A stretch of 64,000 nt of DNA, taken from positions 558,001 through 622,000 of the forward strand of contig NZ_JAKFFT010000004.1 of assembly GCF_021502655.1 (NCBI RefSeq). Reading direction: 5' to 3'. Under the pieces are notes generated by a model. That model was not told where the DNA came from. It saw only the letters and a list, made by a program, of their open reading frames with translations, and did no database searches. Position numbers and translations under genes: made by a program. Shown here in pieces: positions 60,401 through 64,000 of the stretch (position 1 is the stretch's first letter; every line of letters starts with the position of its first letter). This DNA is from Dyadobacter sp. CY347 (GTDB lineage Bacteria > Bacteroidota > Bacteroidia > Cytophagales > Spirosomataceae).

Positions 60401-60676
60401 CGGATGAGCACCAATTTTATTGAGGACGGCAGCTACGTGCGTTTGAAAAACATCACATTAAGCTACAACTTCCCTAAATCATTGCTGAAAGACACTTTTA
60501 TCCGCGGATTGAAGGCTTCGGTAGGCGCGCAAAACTTGTTTACCATTACCAAATACAAAGGCTACGATCCAGAGATTGGAATGGTGAGCTATGGCGGAAC
60601 GGTCATGGCAGGCATCGACACAGGGCGCTATCCTTCTGTTCGTATGTATTCTTTCGGTCTGATGGCTGATTTTTAA
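57458..60676 (+). CDS. SusC-like TonB-dependent outer-membrane transporter
   Basis: A 1072-residue protein. After an export segment (LLLTLGIMGAGLGAFAQ, cleaved near residue 41) comes a carboxypeptidase D-like domain (ITGTVVSVDGDDGIPGASV to VGNKTKIDIRLQE, about 48-125), the segment DEVVVVGYGEMKKTD, a plug (TSLEQGLQGRAANVMVQQN, PLYVIDGVQI) and a long beta-barrel ending in an aromatic residue (FGLMADF). It imports oligosaccharides across the outer membrane with SusD. Length and features are standard for SusC/RagA. It is the first gene of the susC-susD-SGBP operon. Substrate is not visible from sequence. Confidence 0.95.
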   Translation: MQQNLYETRRVSRSLQFLAGLLRPLLLTLGIMGAGLGAFAQGDAKKTITGTVVSVDGDDGIPGASVVVKGTSNGTTTNTAGEFSIEAASGNTLVISFIGYVTQEIPVGNKTKIDIRLQESIAALDEVVVVGYGEMKKTDVSSSQVTVSGKDLSKTINTSLEQGLQGRAANVMVQQNSGQPGAAPSVLIRGLSSLTGTTQPLYVIDGVQIKPDNMKDDPNNRPTGFSNILSSINPDDIETINVLQGPSATAIYGAVGANGVVMITTKRGKAGEAKITFNSLLTLQSEPKHIDVMNLREYAQFRNEAAAVGSTATEPQFADPSVLGEGTNWQSALFRPTTLQKYSVGLSGGTEKSTYYLSGEYFNQKGIVEGSGFKRYNGRLNLENQTRNWLKIGANMSVGITEEKVNTNNGGIIQLALDQNPSVPVTNPDGSWGGPVSTQFQFTNPVMISKIYNDYNRRTSILGSLFADVKLLKNLTWHTEVNGSSEFLKYYSFHPSYTIGGYVVSQDAATSTRSVNTNNWWSLHSRMTYDLKLGLHGVNIMAGHEAQAFTYESLSGTRKKFITNTIEELSGGDASVISNVSNNSGKGSGSRESYFARVNYSFNERYFLQGTYRMDGSSAFREGRRWGNFPAVSVAWRVSEEPFLKSVNAINDLKLRFEIGRSGNQGSGGNAIYSTLQTVPTGWGTGFLASNFANEFLTWEKDDVINAGLDLHMFSNRVELIVDAYIKNITSLITVNSYPFTYGGDIAYSPGYLSWPAVNAGSMKNRGVGFTLNTVNIDKAGFYWRTGINLSFDRNKVTSLLNPITPIWNATSVGFKTEVGQPASMLTGYIAEGLYQDAADIKGHAIQTSNGELTINPLTGSWVGDTKFKDLNGDGVIDAEDRTVIGNPWPKFTLGFNNNMTYKNFELNAFMTGSFKNDILNYPRYRAEVPGNGGVFGNQWKSVANYARPSSYAVGDAETVTLTNPGHVIPRIAPGDPNGNNRMSTNFIEDGSYVRLKNITLSYNFPKSLLKDTFIRGLKASVGAQNLFTITKYKGYDPEIGMVSYGGTVMAGIDTGRYPSVRMYSFGLMADF

Positions 60677-60713
60677 TCGATCTGATCCCATTTATTTTAA
60701 AAGAAATTTTTAT

Positions 60714-62339
60714 ATGCAATTCAAAATCAAACTCCTGGCAGCAATCAGCGCACTGATGCTTATGCAGGGATGCAGCGAAGAATTCCTGGACCGCCCGCCT
60801 CTGGACGCGCTTACTTCGGGTAATTTTTATAAAACCGATGCCGAAATCATGGCTGGAACGGCGCCTCTTTACAACATTGTGTGGTTCGATTTCAATGATA
60901 AAGCCAATATGTCTTTTCAGGAAGCCCGCGCCGGTAACCTCAACTCCAACGACCGCACGGCTTACGTGAAGCACGCGGTTCCGTCTACGGATGTCAATAC
61001 GCTTTTGCCGGGTTATAAATCTTTTTATAAGATCATTGCGCAAAGCAACAATGCCTATAAGGCGATCAAAGAAGCGACAGGAAGCACTGCTTCGGCTGCT
61101 GTAAAAGCGCAGGGATTGGGTGAATGCCGTTTCATGCGTGCAACAGCCTACTATTACCTGGTTACCAACTGGGGCGCAGTGCCCATTGTGTATGACAACG
61201 TAGCACAGCTTAACACGCCTCCGGTGAGAAACCGCATTGAAGATGTGTGGAAGCTGTTGATCCAGGATTATCGCTTTGCAGCAGAAAACCTTCCGGTAAA
61301 TGCCGATCAGGGACGTTTGACGAAATATTCAGCCGAAGGAATGCTGGCCAGAATGTACCTGATGCGCGCCGGCTTGAACCAGAACGGAACGCGTAACCAG
61401 TCGGATCTGGACAGTGCAAAATATTATGCAGAAGATGTGATCACGAAAAGCGGCCGCACGCTGGCGCCAACCTATGGGGAGCTTTTTGAAAGTGCCAATA
61501 ACAACTCTTCCAAAAACAATGCTGAAAGTCTGTTCTCGCTGCAATGGATGCCAGTGAGCAGTCCGTGGGGGGTTAACAACTCTTTCCAGGCGTATTTTGC
61601 CTATGATGCCAACATTACCACAACGGGTGATGGCTGGGGCGCGGCGCAGGGTTTGTCGGCCGATCTGGTGAAATACTTTGTAGAAAACCCTGCTGATTCA
61701 CTTCGCAGAAAATCCATCGCGATGTTTGACAGTGATGTTTATCCAAACATTCAGAAAGCGACCGGCGGTTTGAAATACAACAGGCCTGCGCAATTGTCGG
61801 CCATTAAAAAATACATTGTGGGCTCACCGGCAGATAATGGTGGTTTGGGCGGATTCATGGCTGCCAATATCAACTCCTATATGCTGCGTCTGGCAGAAGT
61901 TTACCTGATTTATGCAGATGCAGTTTTAGGCAATGCGGCTACAACCAATGATGCCAAAGCATTGCAATACTATAATGCGGTGCGCAAAAGAGCGGGTCTG
62001 GCGGCTAAAACATCGCTGACTTTCGAGGATATTTTCAAGGAAAGAAGAATTGAAACCGTGTTCGAAGGGAATTCCTGGAATGAGGTGGTGCGGTGGTATT
62101 ATTTCAATCCTGCCAAAGCAATTGCTTACACGGCTGCACAACGCAGGGAGAATTATACAATGACTTACGTGCCTGGTTCTACCAATCCGAAGAAATACAC
62201 GGTGACGTATTCGCCGGCTGAGTATTATCCGCTGTCGGAAAACACGCTTTATCTCCCGTTTCCTGAGGGAGAGCTTGTCAATGCACCTTCGTTGAAAGGC
62301 GAACCGGTTCCTTTTGATTTCAGCACATTAGTTGACTAA
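60714..62339 (+). CDS. SusD/RagB-family surface glycan-binding lipoprotein
   Basis: A 541-residue lipoprotein with lipobox (LMQGC, Cys20) followed by Ser-Glu-Glu, an acidic signal for surface export in Bacteroidota. The TPR-like core includes NNAYKAIKEATGSTA, LGECRFMRATAYYYLVTNWG and YSAEGMLARMYLMRAG; the C-terminal helices have FKERRIETVFEGNSWNEVVR, a RagB signature. SusD caps the SusC pore and passes glycan to it. It starts 37 bp after susC and ends 19 bp before the TIG-domain gene, all one operon. Confidence 0.95.
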   Translation: MQFKIKLLAAISALMLMQGCSEEFLDRPPLDALTSGNFYKTDAEIMAGTAPLYNIVWFDFNDKANMSFQEARAGNLNSNDRTAYVKHAVPSTDVNTLLPGYKSFYKIIAQSNNAYKAIKEATGSTASAAVKAQGLGECRFMRATAYYYLVTNWGAVPIVYDNVAQLNTPPVRNRIEDVWKLLIQDYRFAAENLPVNADQGRLTKYSAEGMLARMYLMRAGLNQNGTRNQSDLDSAKYYAEDVITKSGRTLAPTYGELFESANNNSSKNNAESLFSLQWMPVSSPWGVNNSFQAYFAYDANITTTGDGWGAAQGLSADLVKYFVENPADSLRRKSIAMFDSDVYPNIQKATGGLKYNRPAQLSAIKKYIVGSPADNGGLGGFMAANINSYMLRLAEVYLIYADAVLGNAATTNDAKALQYYNAVRKRAGLAAKTSLTFEDIFKERRIETVFEGNSWNEVVRWYYFNPAKAIAYTAAQRRENYTMTYVPGSTNPKKYTVTYSPAEYYPLSENTLYLPFPEGELVNAPSLKGEPVPFDFSTLVD

Positions 62340-62358
62340 CCCTAATCTTTGACCAACA

Positions 62359-63525
62359 ATGAACATTAAAAGTATATATAGAACAGCGCTGGGAATGTGC
62401 TTGGCGGCGGGAATGCTGCTTTCGTTCCAGAGCTGTAACGATGACGATGTGGACGGCGCTCCGGCCATCACCAACGTCCGCCTGCTCGACCCGACCAAAG
62501 CAGACAGTTCGCTGAATGCCGCAGAGCCGGGCAGCCTGATCGTGATCCAGGGCCAGAACCTGGGCAGTGTAATGAAAGTGTATTTCAATGATTTTGAAGC
62601 CACATTCAATGCTGCATTGGGAAGCAACTCCAATCTGATCGTGACCATTCCTGCCAATGCGCCTACCAAGGCCGTGGACGCGGGAGTTTCTAACAAGATC
62701 AAAGTGCAGACCAGGGGCGGAGAGGCTACTTACGACTTCGTATTGTCAGCGCCAATGCCAGTTCTTACAGGGTTGTACTCCGAGTTTGTGAAACCCGGAG
62801 GAACGCTGGTCATCAATGGAGATTATTTTTACAACATAAAATCAGTAAAAGTAGGCGCCACCAACTTGCAGATTTTGAGCACGAACGTGAAGCAGATCAC
62901 CGCAAAAATGCCAGCTACTGCTGTTTCGGACATTGTTACCGTTGAGGGGGAGTTTGGAACTGTGAAAACGGCCTTCAAAGTGAATGGCATGGAAGGGCAT
63001 ATGGTCAATTTCGACGTGCCTGCAACAACCTGGGGATCAGAAGTTTGCTGGGGAGCTGCAGCGATTTTGCCTGCAACCGATCCGGCCGCTATCTCGGGTA
63101 AATATTCCAGGATCAAGCAAACCAAATTACCTGCAACCGGCTACGCCGACGCATGGGTTTTCTCCACTTGCAGTTTCGACTTTAAGCTGGCGGCAGGCGC
63201 CGCAGCTGAAAGGCAATTTAAATTCGAACACAACATTGCAGAACCCTGGAAAGCAGGTAGATATGAAATCACCATCACAGCAGGTGGCACCGAATTCGTA
63301 TACGCCTTCCAGCCCTGGAATTCCACAGAATTCACCGCAACCGGTTACCAAACCAATGGATGGAGAACGGCCGTCATAGAGCTTTCCGAGTTCAAAAGCG
63401 CCTCCGGCGGAACCATCGCCGACGCATCCAAAGTAAGCGACCTGAAAGTATCCTTCGGCACCCCCGACGTTGCAATTGCTTCGTTTAATGGGAGTGTTGA
63501 TAATTTTAGGATTGTGAAGAAGTGA
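62359..63525 (+). CDS. IPT/TIG-domain surface glycan-binding lipoprotein
   Basis: A 388-residue lipoprotein with lipobox (SFQSC, Cys26) and the acidic export signal Asn-Asp-Asp-Asp. Two Ig-like IPT/TIG domains occupy about residues 34-125 and 130-215 (GSLIVIQGQNLGSVMKVYF; GTLVINGDYFYNIKSVKVG). The C-terminal ~175 residues (VNFDVPATTWGSEVCWG, FKFEHNIAEPW, VDNFRIVKK) look like the glycan-binding domain of SGBP-B-type proteins found in xyloglucan- and mannan-type PULs. It should hold polysaccharide at the cell surface for SusCD. It is the third operon gene; a hairpin follows its stop by 12 bp. Substrate remains open. Confidence 0.88.
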   Translation: MNIKSIYRTALGMCLAAGMLLSFQSCNDDDVDGAPAITNVRLLDPTKADSSLNAAEPGSLIVIQGQNLGSVMKVYFNDFEATFNAALGSNSNLIVTIPANAPTKAVDAGVSNKIKVQTRGGEATYDFVLSAPMPVLTGLYSEFVKPGGTLVINGDYFYNIKSVKVGATNLQILSTNVKQITAKMPATAVSDIVTVEGEFGTVKTAFKVNGMEGHMVNFDVPATTWGSEVCWGAAAILPATDPAAISGKYSRIKQTKLPATGYADAWVFSTCSFDFKLAAGAAAERQFKFEHNIAEPWKAGRYEITITAGGTEFVYAFQPWNSTEFTATGYQTNGWRTAVIELSEFKSASGGTIADASKVSDLKVSFGTPDVAIASFNGSVDNFRIVKK

Positions 63526-63537
63526 TAGTATGGTAAT

Positions 63538-63574
63538 CTGGCCAGGCCAGCCGCGAAGCGGCTCGCCTGGCCAG
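63538..63574. terminator. 17-bp near-perfect hairpin after the SGBP gene
   Basis: The left arm begins CTGGCCAGGC and the right arm ends GCCTGGCCAG; across 17 bp only one pair fails, and the loop is GAA. It starts 12 bp after the SGBP stop codon. The absence of a T run means it may protect the mRNA 3' end or attenuate readthrough into the next gene rather than act as a strict intrinsic terminator. Confidence 0.55.
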
Positions 63575-63575
63575 G

Positions 63576-63852
63576 TCACTTTGAGGGGCTTTCCCGCCCT
63601 GTCACCCTGAGGGGCTCTCCGCCCCTGTCACCCTGAGCGGAGTCGAAGGGACGAGCACGATGCAAAAAGCGTCGTGCCTAGCCAGTAGCGCCCCTTCGAC
63701 TCCGCTCAGGGTGACAGGGCGGGCAGCCGCTCAGGGTGACAGGGCATCAGCGGCTCGGGGTGACATGGCAACCAAGCCGCTTAGGACAGGGCAACCCAGC
63801 TACCTCAGGACAGGACAACCCAGCCAGCTCGGGACAGGTCAACCCAGCTTCC
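63576..63852. repeat. Palindromic GTCACCCTGAG-type repeat array
   Basis: This 277-bp stretch holds two sets of ~24-26-bp units facing each other. On the left are units with GTCACCCTGAGGGG (near 63576, 63600 and 63625); on the right are complementary units with CTCAGGGTGACAGGG (near 63706, 63731 and 63755) that decay into three 24-bp units at 63781-63804, 63805-63828 and 63829-63852 sharing GGACAGG and CAACCCAGC. The centre is a perfect 26-bp inverted repeat (63625-63650 against 63692-63717), with a smaller stem GCACGA/TCGTGC in the loop. Elements of this kind are dispersed in Bacteroidota intergenic DNA. The rest of the gap to 63904 shows nothing else. Confidence 0.7.
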
Positions 63853-63904
63853 CACCCCCCAGCCAATAACAATCGCCCATTAATTCTAGGGCAACACAAA
63901 TTTC

Positions 63905-64000
63905 ATGATGTATCATTTTAAACATTTACAAAAAACAGCATTGCTGCTCCTGCTGCTTTCGCTGATTTTTAATGCCAATCCTGTTTCTGCACAGCAGAGC
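63905..64000 (+). CDS. N-terminal signal peptide of an exported protein (3' truncated by window edge)
   Basis: An ATG at 63905 (a second at 63908) opens a frame that runs off the right edge. The 32 visible residues are a classic signal peptide: basic start YHFKHLQK, a hydrophobic run TALLLLLLSLIF, and a cleavage region PVSAQ. The gene follows the SusC-SusD-SGBP operon on the same strand after the repeat array. By position it is likely to be a PUL glycoside hydrolase or a further surface protein, but nothing beyond the signal peptide can be seen. Confidence 0.75.
   Translation, partial: MMYHFKHLQKTALLLLLLSLIFNANPVSAQQS

Noticed and set aside
63781..63852. Three 24-bp tandem units considered as a CRISPR fragment
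   Set aside because: Units are directly adjacent with no spacers, are degenerate, and belong to the larger palindromic array.
63660..63869. Open frame of about 69 codons in the repeat array
   Set aside because: It is a translation of the 24-26-bp repeat units with no other protein character; the DNA-level repeat explains it.

Overview
The window looks like a chromosome segment from a saccharolytic, aerobic member of the Bacteroidota, most like Cytophagales/Spirosomaceae (Dyadobacter-like). This rests on a SusC/SusD pair with a hybrid AraC-type sensor, a type IX secretion C-terminal domain, LytS/LytTR regulators, TAnnTTTG-type promoters, lipoproteins with acidic residues after the lipobox Cys, and mixed AT/GC coding. 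The genus is an inference. I saw no tRNA, rRNA, IS element or CRISPR array.

Layout. 1-2.1 kb: two GH43 glycosidases (the first cut by the window edge), closed by a strong hairpin terminator. 2.2-10 kb: metabolic and stress genes (small membrane protein, glycogen debranching enzyme GlgX, a tandem pair of DUF421 membrane proteins with zinc ribbons, a LEA2-type protein, a zinc alcohol/formaldehyde-type dehydrogenase). 10.1-20.7 kb: a glycan-assembly island in three transcription units: GT + cytosolic GH2 + GH1-like protein; carbamoyltransferase + GT2 + GT9; and two GT4 enzymes. It probably builds and carbamoylates an unknown glycoside. 20.7-26.4 kb: a PncC-like protein, then a flavin-transfer module: ApbE convergent with an operon for a secreted ankyrin protein, a DUF2271 protein with a probable flavinylation motif, and a PepSY-flavodoxin-FNR membrane reductase.

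26.5-33 kb: an apparent toxin-antitoxin deletion fusion, an orphan gene tail, a LytS/LytTR pair, a lone half-HsdS-like gene, methionine aminopeptidase, and an operon pairing an NCS2 purine permease with an exported MTA/SAH nucleosidase. 33-40 kb: a VOC-GNAT fusion, a gamma-glutamyltransferase, a 2H phosphoesterase and a secreted-protein operon (two C1q-like paralogues and a T9SS cargo). 40-46 kb: a propeller-cytochrome c protein, an NmrA-like reductase and a solitary molybdopterin-type dehydrogenase large subunit.

46-52 kb: a propeller sensor kinase with its LuxR-type regulator, a divergent degenerate receiver lacking the phosphoacceptor Asp, a subclass B1 metallo-beta-lactamase with all zinc ligands, and small lipoproteins. 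52.9-64 kb: a polysaccharide utilization locus made of a hybrid two-component sensor, SusC, SusD, an IPT/TIG surface glycan-binding lipoprotein, a hairpin and palindromic repeat array, and the signal peptide of another exported protein running off the right edge. A 10-bp perfect inverted repeat before susC is a candidate operator.

Functions come from motif recognition only; no database search was run. Starts marked as alternative were chosen by ATG position, signal peptide placement or family length.
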